DNA of 64,000 nucleotides from Byssochlamys sp. IMV 00236 (GCA_001931875.2 MSJH02000841.1:253277-317276), one strand, 5' to 3'; numbered from the stretch's first letter, positions 11,401 through 21,892 are shown. Numbers and translations: made by a program. The notes: a model not told the origin generated them from the letters alone.

Positions 11401-12064
11401 CCTTGGCTCTACCAGTAAGCCCAACAAAGCCGCCCTGGCCGCAGCAGAGAGAGAGAAGCGGAATGCCGAGATAGAAGCACAGCGAGAACGCCGTCGAGCC
11501 CAGCATAACCGTGCTGCAGAAGCAGAGCGCCGACGACTAGCCGCTCTAGAAGAGGGCGCAGACGACTACGACGAAGAAACCGCCAAAGCAGAAGCCGCTG
11601 ACCTCTCCTGGCTCCCAGCCCTAGTGGGAACACCACTACCAGAGGACGAAGTCCTCGCCGCTATACCAGTCTGCGCACCATGGGCAGCACTCACTAGATA
11701 CAAGTATCGCGCAAAGCTACAACCCGGAACAGTCAAGAAGGGCAAAGCAGTCAAGGAGATCCTCGGGCGTTGGATCGCCGAATCAAGTGCTGGTGCGAAG
11801 AAGGGCAAGAAGGAAGATATCGAAGAAACTGGCGTCGATAGGGCAACTGCAGAGAGGATGCGTGCGCGCGAAGCAGAGCTCATTAAGGCTTGGAGAGAGG
11901 CCGAAATCGTGAATACTGTCCCGGTTGGTAAAGTGCGGATCATAACTGGTGGAGGTAGCGGTGGAGCTGGTGGAGGAGGAGGAGGAGGCGGAAAAGGAGG
12001 AGAAGGGAAGGGGAAGAGTAACCAGAAAGGAGGAAAAGGTGGTAAAGGAGGAAAGAAGAAGTAG
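8470..12064 (+). CDS. rqc2: Ribosome quality control factor Rqc2/NEMF (NFACT family)
   Basis: Binds 60S subunits that carry a stalled nascent chain, recruits the Ltn1 ubiquitin ligase and directs C-terminal Ala/Thr (CAT) tailing. Four exons (8470-8502, 8586-8654, 8735-10305, 10357-12064; introns 83, 80 and 51 nt) give 1126 residues. The NFACT-N domain starts MKQRFSSLD, and the residues matching yeast D9 and D98-R99 are present (D9; D96-R97 in QIGTDRIID). A coiled coil lies at about 325-400. The NFACT-R domain reads [32 protein letters not shown] across the last intron, followed by FVHADLEGA. An acidic linker, basic coiled coils and the NFACT-C domain (WAALTRYKYRAKLQPG) follow. The protein ends in a Gly/Lys-rich tail. 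It converges with sua5. Confidence 0.95.
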
Positions 12065-12679
12065 TTAATAACCCCCGGTCTTGAGAAGATATTTAGAGAT
12101 ATATGTAGGGCGAGATAGACATATTGTATGTACATAAAATATTAACATGGATAGTTAATTTTCTGTGACAGAACTGGAGCCACCCAGGACGATCTAATAA
12201 TTCGTACGTATGTACTAATTTATCAGTGTCTGAACTACTAGTTAAGCATGTATGTACTTAGGCGGTGCAGTAGCCCATTTACGTATGAAAATCCGCTTTC
12301 TAACATCATATTCATATTGATGAAGCCATTTGAAAACTACACAATGCATACAAATAGCAGGCTTTATAGAGGACTAGAAGAAGAAGCTAGTATATTCTAC
12401 TAACTACTGAATATTATTAACAAATCACTCACTCATGATGCAACCATACCTATGTAGCGAATAATGCCAAAAGTAAAAAAAAAACGAGAGCTCTAGAGCA
12501 ATGCGAACAAGAAATGGGCATCCCGAGAAATAGGAAGAAAGAAAGAAGAACCATAAAGACAAAATAAACCGAATGGGGGAAAAGAAAGGGCAGAAAGAAA
12601 GAAAAGAAATCTAAATGCGTCTCATGACTTTGATATCCCAGCTAAAAAGGAAAATCCATTCTTCCTTTTTTTTTGAATT
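12065..12679. other. Intergenic between convergent genes rqc2 and sua5
   Basis: Convergent 3' flanks. The A-rich stretch near 12470-12490 and the purine-rich tract at 12530-12620 are the only structure. No gene is seen. Confidence 0.5.
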
Positions 12680-13990
12680 CTAAGCCTTGACTTCTGCCTC
12701 TGCTGCCTTTCTGAGCCGGTTCATGACGGCTGCAGAGAGATCTCCTTCGTTATCTGCAATTCCTTCAACGTAGATGATCTCGACGCCTATGCTGTCTAGC
12801 GTACGAAGAGCGGAGAAGAGGCCTCGTGCGATAGCCTCGACGTCTGATCCGAGCGGGTAGTCATAAACTTCCTTCAAGATAGTCTTGGGGGAACTACCGC
12901 AGGGGGATTCTATGGGCATCTTGAATAAGTCCAGCGTTGCCTTCGTTTCCGGTTCCTCCCTGGTTTGTTCGGAGGATTCGTGTCCTGCGTTGAGCCCTAG
13001 GTATTTGCCCCAGTTTCTGGTCCGGACGATTCCGATGTTGTGTGCGCAAACTGCGCTGTTCTCCAGATCCTTGCGGATGTGATTTGCGACAGATGCTGGG
13101 TCTGATTCCGGTTCGAAGAGAACAACCTTTGCTCGAGGGGAATAGTGTCTGTATTTCATTCCGGGAGCACGCGGTACTTCTTTCACATCTAGAGAACTAT
13201 CATGGTATCCAATGACGACGTTCTCCCAGCCCTGACATTGTCGTAGCTCCTCGAGCCCGATGCCACCCGGTCGAAGGATAGCTGGGGGATTTGAAAGACC
13301 ATCGACGACCGTGCTCTCTACTCCTACACCGCAGGGACCTCCGTCTAGAATCAGATCTATGCGTCCATGCAGGTCGTGATACACGTGTTGCGCGGTTGTT
13401 GGGGATGGTTTCGTCGAGGCATTTGCAGAGGGAGCTGCCAGTGGTCGATCGGTGACATGAATAAGTAGACGGGCGAAAGGTGAGGCTGGCATCCGCACGC
13501 CAAATGTGGAAAGATTCGAGGTGACTTCCTTTGCCAGGACTGAGTGCGGCGGATTCGGAAGGATAATCGTCAAGGGCCCAGGCCAGAACTTAGCTATTAC
13601 GGACTTATAGATGGGTGGAATCATATCCTGCTCCGAAGCGGCCGTAAGAGAGTATTTCTCGTCTGCGGGGTTCAGAATGCGTTGTAACATGTCCATCGAG
13701 TCCACATGGACAATCAACGGATTATCAGAGGGCCTCTGTTTGGCCTTATATATGCCCTGAACTGCATCACTCCGTGTCGCATCTGCTCCAAGACCGTATA
13801 CTGTCTCCGTCGGAAATGCAACTGGTATGTCTGTTGTACGAAGCGCCTCCGCTGCTTTAGCGACTGCGGCGGCTTCGGGAGTTCCTCGACTGCGTTCATC
13901 CGCCCACCATTGTGCCAGGGTCTTGGTTCCAGGCCCCTCTGCGTTCAGTGCGTGAACAGGGAGTATTTGCGTCGTCCTTTTGGTGGACAT
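12680..13990 (-). CDS. sua5: Threonylcarbamoyl-AMP synthase Sua5
   Basis: Makes threonylcarbamoyl-AMP from threonine, bicarbonate and ATP, the first step of the t6A modification at position 37 of ANN-decoding tRNAs. It is a single exon of 436 residues from the first ATG (13990). The YrdC/Sua5 domain has the hallmark PTETVYGLGADA, the basic KAKQRPSDNPLIVHV segment, FWPGPLTIILP, TFGVRMPASPFARLL and PLAAPSANAS. The extra C-terminal Sua5 domain follows (PRAPGMKYRHYSPRAKVVLF), so this is the long Sua5 form, not the short YrdC form. The frame stays open for 39 codons upstream of the ATG without another ATG, and those codons spell an Arg-rich, acid-free segment. This is treated separately as a possible non-AUG mitochondrial form. 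Confidence 0.95.
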   Translation of the reverse strand: MSTKRTTQILPVHALNAEGPGTKTLAQWWADERSRGTPEAAAVAKAAEALRTTDIPVAFPTETVYGLGADATRSDAVQGIYKAKQRPSDNPLIVHVDSMDMLQRILNPADEKYSLTAASEQDMIPPIYKSVIAKFWPGPLTIILPNPPHSVLAKEVTSNLSTFGVRMPASPFARLLIHVTDRPLAAPSANASTKPSPTTAQHVYHDLHGRIDLILDGGPCGVGVESTVVDGLSNPPAILRPGGIGLEELRQCQGWENVVIGYHDSSLDVKEVPRAPGMKYRHYSPRAKVVLFEPESDPASVANHIRKDLENSAVCAHNIGIVRTRNWGKYLGLNAGHESSEQTREEPETKATLDLFKMPIESPCGSSPKTILKEVYDYPLGSDVEAIARGLFSALRTLDSIGVEIIYVEGIADNEGDLSAAVMNRLRKAAEAEVKA

Positions 13991-15697
13991 GGTCGCGAAG
14001 TAGTGCTGGAAACTGCACCGAGGACGTGCTGCTATTGAGCGCGCCCGAGATAAGACTAGAATCACCGTGACAGGTGAGGCCAGAGGCCCACAGGCAATCT
14101 TAATTCAATATTAGTGGATGCTTCTTTTCTTCTCCAAATAGCTTGGCACTTTTTTTTTTTTCGAATCTTACTTTCTGATTCAGCGATGTCAGGATTTCAA
14201 CAGTGGGGTTGGAGTGAGGGGGTTCGTAGAGCAATTCTCGTGACAAAGACTTCCGGAATTTAGCTGGTTAATAAATACGGTGCAAGAGCAAGCGGAAGGA
14301 ACCGTCTCTTTGTCTCTGTATATCAGAAATCGAAAGCGGTGGAAATGAACTGGCGAAAGGGTTCGGTTTGCGTTTTTCTAGAATTATTATGAGTCGGAAT
14401 TTCGGCCTGGACGATGACGTCGGAAGCCGAAATTAACCTAGTCTATAAGTATCGCATTGCGGCCTTAGGCTGCTGCGCGCCCCCTCCATAGAAAATAATC
14501 AAACGAACCATTGATATTATTGACGCGGGGTAATTATATTCAGCTTATGTTGTGATATATATGCCATGAGTCTTTTTTCTTTTCTATCAGGTCAGGTTTT
14601 CATGACGGGGTCATTAACTCAGACAGGATCCCGACCTGCTTAGAACTGGAACTTATGGCTATGAAGGATATTCCCCCGAATATTACTCCAACAAATGGAA
14701 AGTTTCTCTCTGATATTCAAATCGCACGTGTTTACTCTTAGATGGTATTAGCAGAGTGCCACCTGGGGATATGGCGTCGTTGTCCATGCCAGCATGTAGT
14801 CTGCAGTGTCCCATACTGTCATATGCGAGTATAGAAATGCTCTCTATATGGATACTCCTGAGGTTACTGGTAATACAAACTTCTTTCAATGTCTTTATTC
14901 ACTTATCCTCTCACTCACGGTGGATCAAGGGGTAGCACAAGTACTACATAGGTCATATATCTGCGATATTCTCCATGATCTTTCTCTTAATGGCTGGGAT
15001 CTATTGTGCGATGTAATTCTACATATTACCATATGAACTTACATTTTCTATTGCACTTTACGATGGCAATCGCAGTGGATAGTTGGATAGCCCTTTTGAA
15101 CATCATATGGTTTTCTGCACAAGCGACAAGGTTAGGTTATCGAATGGCTGCGTTTGGAGATGAGATAATCAGTACCACACTAACTTAACTATCTAGACTT
15201 CTTATCTCAGTTCGTTTTGAACCTTGAACAAATCTAGCATTATCTTTGTGTCACAAAACGCAAGGTATTTTCCAAGATTTCAATATCCATCATTGTTAAT
15301 CTCACTGGTAACTGCTTTTGCCAGTCTGGACTCGGGAGATAGCTTCCATCGGTCGCCTCCGACGGACTGGGCCGTTAGAAGCGGTTATAGACTTGGGCAA
15401 CTCAGTCCGTCGAAATTTCTCTTCCGTTCAGACCCACTGCCGTGGCTATCAAGAGGGCCAGAGCGGAGGGTCTCTAGATAACCTCATAAGACATGGAATC
15501 GCCATATCTGTTACGAGTGTGCTTTGGATAAAGAAGCAAGAAGCAATTTCCTTTGTCGCAGTACCTTCTTTTGCTGTATACTTAGCCTTTTCATTTCTGC
15601 ATCGCTGTGGCTCTGTACATACTTATTTGTTGCTTTCTCTTTTGATTTCTTTTGACGTTGTCGAGAGTCCAGACAGCGACGACTTCCACCAGCCGCA
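13991..15697. other. Intergenic: divergent promoters of sua5 and aah1
   Basis: A 1.7-kb gap with no convincing gene. It holds the near-cognate upstream extension of sua5 (to about 14107), an inverted repeat around a CRE-like core (14398-14434), and, from about 15500, the 5' flank of the adenine deaminase gene. Small open frames at 14.8-15.5 kb show no conserved protein features. Confidence 0.5.
14398..14434. promoter_or_regulatory. 9-bp inverted repeat enclosing a TGACGTC core
   Basis: AATTTCGGC (14398-14406) and its exact reverse complement GCCGAAATT (14426-14434) flank a 19-nt spacer. The spacer holds TGACGTC (14415-14421), seven of the eight bases of the CRE/ATF palindrome. It lies about 410-440 nt upstream of the sua5 ATG. 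A bZIP (AtfA/CpcA-like) target is inferred, not shown. Confidence 0.35.
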
Positions 15698-16762
15698 ATG
15701 TGCCGCAGTCCTCTTCATGGCTTCCTCGCAGGCTTGCCAAAATGCGAACATCATGTGCACCTGGAAGGCTGTCTGACCCCAAGCCTCATTTTCGAACTGG
15801 CAGATAGGAATTCCATCAAGCTGCCAGACCCCAAAGATAACCCAGCATACTCATCTCCCGAAGCGTTGAAAGAGCGTTACGGTCACTTTTCGAATCTGGA
15901 TGATTTTCTTGGCTTCTATTTCACCGGAATGTCCGTTTTGATCAGTGAATCGGATTTTGAAGCACTGGCCTGGGAGTACTTCAAGCAAGCGAATGCGGAC
16001 GGCGTGCACCATGCGGAGGTCTTCTTCGATCCTCAGGTCCATGTTAACCGTGGCATTGCGTACGAAACGGTGGTGGACGGCTTCAGCGCTGCGTGCAAGC
16101 GCGCAGAACGGGAGTTTGAAATGACGACAAAGCTCATTCTCTGTTTCGTCAAGCATCTCCCTCTCGATGACGCTCATCGGGTGTACAACCGAGCACTGGA
16201 AAATGGCCATTTTGAAGCAGGGATTGTGCACGGGATCGGTTGCTCCTCATCAGAAGTTGGGCCCCCGAAGGACATGTTTCGGGAGATTTACGCATCTGCG
16301 AAGTCGAAAGGCATCAAGTTGACTGCACATGCTGGTGAAGAAGGAGACCCATCATACATCAGTGCAGCCCTTGAGATTGGATCACAGCGCATTGACCACG
16401 GCAGAAGGCTGATTGAAGACAAGCAGCTGCTAGAATATGTGGCCAAGGAAGGAATCCTGTTGACGCTCTGTCCAGTGTCTAATGTCCGTCTACGTGGCGT
16501 TGAGAAGATAGAGGAAGTTCCCGTCAGGCAATTCCTCGATGCAGGCGTTCGGTTCTCGATAAACAGCGATGATCCAGCCTACTTTGGCGGGTTTATCTTA
16601 TCGAACTATTGTGCTGTCGAGGACGCCTTCAGGCTATCTATTCAGGAGTGGAGAACCATCGCGGAAAACAGCGTGAGAGGCAGCTGGATCCATGAAGAAA
16701 GGAAGCTGGAACTTCTACAGCGGATCGATGACCATGTTCGAAAATATACTGTTCTCGCATGA
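15698..16762 (+). CDS. aah1: Adenine deaminase (adenosine deaminase superfamily)
   Basis: Converts adenine to hypoxanthine and ammonia in purine salvage. Single exon, 354 residues, full length for the eukaryotic Aah1 type. Metal-binding HVH is seen in KCEHHVHLEGCLTP (H19, H21), and the HAGE motif with its catalytic Glu is at 211-214. The strand carrying the last metal ligand reads SINSDDPAYFGG (Asp 291-292). This is the adenine deaminase signature rather than the shorter form of true adenosine deaminases. LTLCPVSNVRL also fits. The start is the ATG giving MCRSPLHGFLAGLPKCEHH, the usual fungal N-terminus. No targeting signal, so probably cytosolic or nuclear. Confidence 0.95.
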   Translation: MCRSPLHGFLAGLPKCEHHVHLEGCLTPSLIFELADRNSIKLPDPKDNPAYSSPEALKERYGHFSNLDDFLGFYFTGMSVLISESDFEALAWEYFKQANADGVHHAEVFFDPQVHVNRGIAYETVVDGFSAACKRAEREFEMTTKLILCFVKHLPLDDAHRVYNRALENGHFEAGIVHGIGCSSSEVGPPKDMFREIYASAKSKGIKLTAHAGEEGDPSYISAALEIGSQRIDHGRRLIEDKQLLEYVAKEGILLTLCPVSNVRLRGVEKIEEVPVRQFLDAGVRFSINSDDPAYFGGFILSNYCAVEDAFRLSIQEWRTIAENSVRGSWIHEERKLELLQRIDDHVRKYTVLA

Positions 16763-17091
16763 AGTTCTTTATCACCTTCCGAACTGTTTCTGTTCTTCCA
16801 CGTTATGCAGTTTCAATTCCCGTTGTCTAATTCAACATGATATACGGGGAAAAAAAGTGGACCAACATCCAGATACGATATCTCGATGGTCGAGTTAGCG
16901 CAAAGATACCACCTATGTATTTAACCACATACTATATATTCCGTGAAAACAACAGACCATAGACGCGTCTGATGATCAACAAGTATATGCAAGGACACGC
17001 CTAAAAGCCATGCGACATTTCTGAGTAGGCGAACAGGAACCTGGCTACTTCTCAAGTAACCTCTTGCAGAGATAGAAATCTCAAAAGATGC
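16763..17091. other. Intergenic between convergent aah1 and the dehydrogenase gene
   Basis: Short convergent 3' region. No gene or notable structure was recognised. Confidence 0.5.
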
Positions 17092-18045
17092 TCATTTCGT
17101 ATGAGAGCCAGCGTCAACAGGCAAGGTCGTCGCTGTCACGTATGAAGAAGCATCCGAGCACAACCAAAGAGACGCCTGAGCAACCTCGTGCGGAGCGGCC
17201 CAGCGGCCCAGCATGCTCATCTGGCGTGCGTACTCCGTATGGTCAGTCCCCATGGTGATCATTGCCTTGGCTGACATTTCTGTCAAAACAGCTCCAGGCG
17301 CAACTGTATTCACCCGAATATTGGCATCGCCATTCTCGCTAGCCGCCTGTTTGGTCAAACCAACAATGCCATGCTTAGCGATGGTATAGGCCACCATATT
17401 GGGGTGCGCATGATAGGCCACAACTGAAGAAATATTAACAATGGAGCCCCCGGTTCCTTGTTTGCGCATTTGAGCAATTTCGTATTTATTGCATAGCGCT
17501 GTTCCCTTCAGGTTGATTGATATTAGTTTATCAAAATAAGCCTCATCAAAGTCCGTCAAGGGTGCTCCGTCAGGAGTCAAAGCCGCATTGTTGACAGCAC
17601 AATCAAGTCTTCTGAATTTGGCAACGGTTTGTTGAATCAGGTTCTGTACATTTCCTGAGTCCGAGATGTCAACTTTGACTGCATAGGCCCGTCCGCCGGC
17701 CTTCTCAATCTCGATAGCAACGTCTTGGACACCCTGCTCATTGACGTCTGCCAGTACGACACTGGCGCCTGACGCAGCGAACAGAAGAGCGGTCGCTTTC
17801 CCCATGCCCTGAGCTGCACCGGTCACGATTGCAACTTTGTGCTCGAGAACAGGGAAAACTTTCGCCTTGGGAGCATTCAGCTCCTTCAGCATAGCATTGT
17901 AATCTCCTATTTCAGTGGGTGCCATTGTTCTGGATAATGTATTCTGTAATCGACTTGAATAGAAGTGTCGTTTGGTTTGGAACGCAGTAGATAGAACGGA
18001 ATTTGAGAGAAAGGTTATGTTCGAACTGGTAAATCCATTGTGCAT
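17092..18045 (-). CDS. Short-chain dehydrogenase/reductase, probably mitochondrial
   Basis: NAD(P)-dependent oxidoreductase of the classical SDR type; substrate unknown. 317 residues, one exon. Rossmann motif TGAAQGMG (75-82), the NNAA structural motif (152-155), catalytic Ser207, and the YTIAK motif with Tyr220 and Lys224. An acidic residue (VLADVNEQ) at the end of beta 2 suggests NAD rather than NADP. C-terminal DAGSHTK. The first 43 residues contain no Asp or Glu and are rich in Arg, Ser, Lys and His, which looks like a mitochondrial presequence. A second in-frame ATG (17925, MAPTEIGDYN) would give a 277-residue form without it. It is divergent from a sugar transporter gene, so a linked carbohydrate or polyol pathway is possible but unproven. 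Confidence 0.9.
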   Translation of the reverse strand: MHNGFTSSNITFLSNSVLSTAFQTKRHFYSSRLQNTLSRTMAPTEIGDYNAMLKELNAPKAKVFPVLEHKVAIVTGAAQGMGKATALLFAASGASVVLADVNEQGVQDVAIEIEKAGGRAYAVKVDISDSGNVQNLIQQTVAKFRRLDCAVNNAALTPDGAPLTDFDEAYFDKLISINLKGTALCNKYEIAQMRKQGTGGSIVNISSVVAYHAHPNMVAYTIAKHGIVGLTKQAASENGDANIRVNTVAPGAVLTEMSAKAMITMGTDHTEYARQMSMLGRWAAPHEVAQASLWLCSDASSYVTATTLPVDAGSHTK

Positions 18046-18645
18046 AATGGTACTATTATATCTGATCTCCGCATACCCGCAAACGCCACTTATAATTTTG
18101 CGGCACGACGTGGCACTTACTTCTGCAGGTTGAACTGTTCAGAGAAGCGATTGTCACCCAGAGTAGCAGTAGCATGAAGATACAGGGTAGATACCGCCAT
18201 TGACAATTCCACTCAGGGAGCCTATGGGCTCATGTTTTCAGCACGACCCCCAACCTATCACTTCAAGTGGCATGGGTCACTCAATTGAGTGGCAGCACTG
18301 GCTGCTTTTGGCACTCCTATGCTGAGCGTCAGGCTTCCAATGCAATATGAATCAGCTACGTCGCAATGCCTGTTATAGATGGCAGCGTTCGCTAGTACAT
18401 GATTCGCGATCCAAACCAACATGCAGGGTTCAGTCAACCGGCGCAATGAGCTGGCAAGCAGGGATGCAAAATCCAATCATTGAAATAGCCAGGAGAGAGA
18501 AGCAAGAGTTGAGGAACTGCGGATGTCGCCCTAGGCTGCTTGACATCTCTCCCCCCTCGCAGAGTCCAACTTGAAACCTTTGAGCTGTTCCAGGCTGTAT
18601 TCTTCCATCGTTTCCTTTTATTTGCAGTTCACCATTTTACCGGTA
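18046..18645. other. Bidirectional promoter of the dehydrogenase and transporter genes
   Basis: A 600-bp divergent intergenic region between two genes of likely metabolic role. No gene is supported in it. CTCAATTGAGTG near 18270-18281 contains the palindrome CTCAATTGAG. Confidence 0.5.
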
Positions 18646-20364
18646 ATGACACAAACGACCATGGAGCAGCCAAAAACGAACCCACATACAAGTTGGGTGA
18701 ATATTCTGGTAAGTTTTATCTTTGGCGTCACTTGGAATCACAATACTGACATTTCTAGACTGTCATCGCCGCCGGCCTGGGTAGTTTCAATTTCGGATAT
18801 GCTAATAACGTGATTTCTGGATCCTTCGGTGAACCAACATTCATAGAGAAGTTTCTTCCTGGGCCTGATGCTTCTGCTAGAACCGATGGAATCATTGGAG
18901 GGTCGGTATTTCCAGAACTTAGGCTGCATTAGGATTGCTAATGCTGCTCGCCCTTCCAGTTTCCTCGGTGGTGCCATCATTGGTTCTATCCTGCAATCGT
19001 TCATTTCCGGCGCTTGGGGTCGTCGCGCAGCAACAGGTGTAGCGGCCATCCTTTTCATCCTGGGAAATGCTCTGGATGCTGGCGCCGTTCACATTGCCAT
19101 GTTCATTGTAGGGAGAGTAATTGCTGGTGTCGCTGGGGGGATGACAATCAGTAATTGCCCTGTTTATATGAGCGAAATATCCCCGCCACATACGCGTGGT
19201 CTTCTGGTAGGCCTGCAAGGTGTGTGCATCGTGTGGGCATATATTATCGGTTCCGCTCTAGCCCTTGGCTTCAGCTTTGTGACCTATGAGTATCAATGGC
19301 GGCTTAACTATATCGTCCACATATTTTTTGCCATCCTGCTGCTCGTCTCCGTATTCTTTCTCCCCGAGTCGCCTAGGTGGCTCGCAGAGCGAGGAAGATT
19401 TGACGAAGCTTCCGCAATTCTCCAGCGTCTTCATAGAACGGAGTCTGACCCTAACGGCAAGGTTGCCAATGCAGAGATGGTCCAGATTAAGGCGCAGGTT
19501 GAATTGGAGCAGCATCTACCTTGCGGTTATCTTTATATCCTCAGAACTCCTTCACTGCGCAAACGCTTTATCTGCACCGCTCTGGTCTGGACAATGGGGC
19601 AGAGTACTGGAATGAACGCTATAGCTACTTTGACACCAACTTTGTTTGCCTCTCTGGGATTTGGTACCACCCTGCAACTTGGTCTCTCCGTCGTATGGAC
19701 GGTATGCTTGCAGCTCGGCTGTATTATCAACGTTTCCCTGTTGGATAGAGTTGGCCGAAAACGTCTCCTTGGTACGTATCTCTTGCTTTACCTGAATAAA
19801 GTCTATCGCTGACCAAGAGTGACGACAGTAATTGGAGGTTTTGGGTCAGTTATTATTCTCTCCATCGAAGCTGCCCTTGAAAAATACTATCTAGCCACCA
19901 ACTATAAACCGGGAATCAATGCGTGTGTGGCTATGTACTTTCTCATCGCTGTTTGGTTCACCGCTACGATCGAATGCACCGGCTACGTATATGGTTCAGA
20001 GATATGGCCTACACATCTACGCAGCTACGGGGCGAGTATAACATACGTCGCCTTCTTCATCAATGCCTTAGCATACAGTACGCCAGCTAGCACCGCTTTT
20101 GCTAATATTGGGTGGGAATATTACATGGTCTTTGTGGCGGTTACCGTCCCTTGCATAATTGCAATTATAATCCTATTTCCAGAGGTATGATTTACATATT
20201 ACAGTAGCACCGCATAATCCATTGCTCACAGCCATCAACCACAGACCAAGGGACTTACACTGGAAGAGATTGCGGGAAAGTTCAACGATACTGTTCCAAT
20301 CACGTTCGAGGACGCCATTACTGTAGATGTCGCTGAGGTTCCAAAACATGACTATACTCAATGA
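18646..20364 (+). CDS. Sugar transporter, major facilitator superfamily
   Basis: Proton-coupled or facilitative sugar uptake at the plasma membrane; substrate unknown. Five exons (18646-18708, 18759-18901, 18960-19771, 19829-20184, 20245-20364; introns 50-60 nt) give 497 residues. Sugar porter marks in order: GSFNFGYANNV in helix 1, G-x-x-GRR loop 2-3 motif (SGAWGRR), QWRLNY, PESPRWLAERGR after helix 6, the DRVGRKRLL loop 8-9 motif spanning intron 3, the family helix-10 region, and the closing PE-TKGLTLEEIAGKF across intron 4. About 12 hydrophobic segments. The start gives a short polar N-terminus of 15 residues before helix 1. It is slightly shorter than typical hexose transporters because both tails are short. 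It shares a promoter with the SDR gene. Confidence 0.93.
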
Positions 20365-20886
20365 TTTATCGAATAGCATGGGCGGGTCGTCTTGCATTGA
20401 ATAGCACATGGATAATGCTCTAAAATCGTGACTACATACGGCAATGCTCCGTAAAATCAGAGAGATACTGACTACCTATTAATTTCGGGCAACGCAATGT
20501 TGCTAGAGTCTATATACAACCTGAATTAGTATTTGATGCAATTACTATGAAATCTAGAACATGCTAACTTGTTCTCCTTTTATTGGTCCATTGGACTATG
20601 TTTTAATTGAGCATTATCGGCTGGTCCCTGCATGTTAACATCAACTCAATTCAATGGTCTTGTTCGGAAATCTCATATATAGTGCAGAAACCACTACATT
20701 CAATGAAGTCGAGATTGATGGTGTCCGCCTAATCTTCATTTCCTGAGGGCTGTACTGGAATTTTGTAGAGAGATGTCTTTTCTGCACAAATGCCGCGCAT
20801 AAATGCGATGACTAATCAAAAACATCAATGCCGACATAAATAACTAGACCAAATATTACGACCAACCGACCAAGCATCTAAATACC
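20365..20886. other. Intergenic upstream of the NIF3-like gene
   Basis: 3' flank of the transporter and promoter of the small NIF3-type gene. AT-rich, no gene seen. Confidence 0.5.
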
Positions 20887-21336
20887 ATGACCCTGATTCC
20901 CAGAGTTCTCAGCCTCTGTCGCAGACAGGTTCTCATACCATCCAAACAGCTCATCCCCCTACAGGTCCGACACAACTACATTTACAGATCCATGATGACC
21001 ACGCCGTCCGCGGACCGCTACAAGCTCATCTTCTTCGTACCCCACCCCTCCCTCGAAGCCTGCAAAGAGGCCGTCTTCGCTACTGGCGCTGGCACATTTC
21101 CAGGAGGGAAATATAGCAAAGCGTGTTTCCAATCCCCCGGGATTGGGCAGTTTCTGCCTGGCGAGGGCGCGAATCCGAACATAGGCGCGGTGGGCACTGT
21201 CGAGAGTGTCGAGGAGATGAAGGTGGAGATACTTTGCGTTGGGAGAAAGACGATGCTTGATGCTGTCCAAGCTTTGTTGAAGGCACATCCGTATGAGGAG
21301 CCTGCTTATGAGGTTTATAAACTTGAGAACGTCTGA
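20887..21336 (+). CDS. Small NIF3/YqfO-type (CutA-like fold) protein
   Basis: 149 residues, one exon. The core (about 43-147) reads YKLIFFVPHPSLEACKEAVF, then GAGTFPGGKYSKACFQSPG, GQFLPGEGANPNIGAVGTVE and ends HPYEEPAYEVYKLENV. This is the inserted domain of bacterial NIF3/YqfO proteins, here as a stand-alone protein of the kind found in fungi; biochemical role unknown. The first 36 residues have no acidic side chains and several Arg/Lys, so a mitochondrial presequence is possible. The in-frame ATGs at residues 36 and 37 would give a cytosolic form starting near the domain edge. The metal-binding NIF3 catalytic domain is absent. Confidence 0.85.
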   Translation: MTLIPRVLSLCRRQVLIPSKQLIPLQVRHNYIYRSMMTTPSADRYKLIFFVPHPSLEACKEAVFATGAGTFPGGKYSKACFQSPGIGQFLPGEGANPNIGAVGTVESVEEMKVEILCVGRKTMLDAVQALLKAHPYEEPAYEVYKLENV

Positions 21337-21892
21337 GATCATGGGTGGCCTGGGGGTTTCGGTCTGTATCGACTGAACAGGGGCCTTTTTTCATGGGAGG
21401 GATCTGAATCCCATCTGCATTATTCGACACGATAGCAGGCTTTGAGTGATACGGGATCCCAACGTATCATAATGACTGGATGATGAACGCTGGTGGAAGG
21501 GGACTATCTATACATGGGGCTCTTTCGATCAGGGGGGGATGTAGTTGCAACAACAATCCTTTTGGCTTCATCGTCTAATGTAATGAGACATACGAGATAT
21601 TGATACTTGATTCGTTTTCGTACCATATAATCATAGTTTAGCCATGTAAGTATGTCAGATACGTCTTTCAGATAGATCAGGATGAGAGGAGAGGAACTTC
21701 ATAATTATCGACCTGCTTACGTGCGGGCGATTCTGTTGGCTGACATGAGCGGCAAATCCGCAGGCGCTGATTGGCTGCGCGAGCTACGGCAAAATGCCTC
21801 CATCGACCCCAACTCGGCATCGACATCGCCAACATCGCGAGAGTCGAGACAGTGTGCCCGTCCAGTGCTCTCGCGCCTTCACATCGCCAGTG
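21337..21892. other. Intergenic: promoter of the complex I 24-kDa gene
   Basis: Contains a CCAAT box (21770-21774, reverse). No gene is supported. Confidence 0.5.
21768..21776 (-). promoter_or_regulatory. CCAAT box (Hap complex type)
   Basis: The reverse strand reads GCCAATCAG, about 120 nt upstream of the start codon of the complex I subunit. Fungal Hap complexes bind CCAATCA and control many respiratory genes, so the placement fits. Regulation is inferred. Confidence 0.4.

Noticed and set aside
11566..12135. Pro-rich 189-codon minus-strand frame
   Set aside because: It is the antisense image of the Gly-rich Rqc2 tail; poly-Gly codons read as poly-Pro on the other strand.
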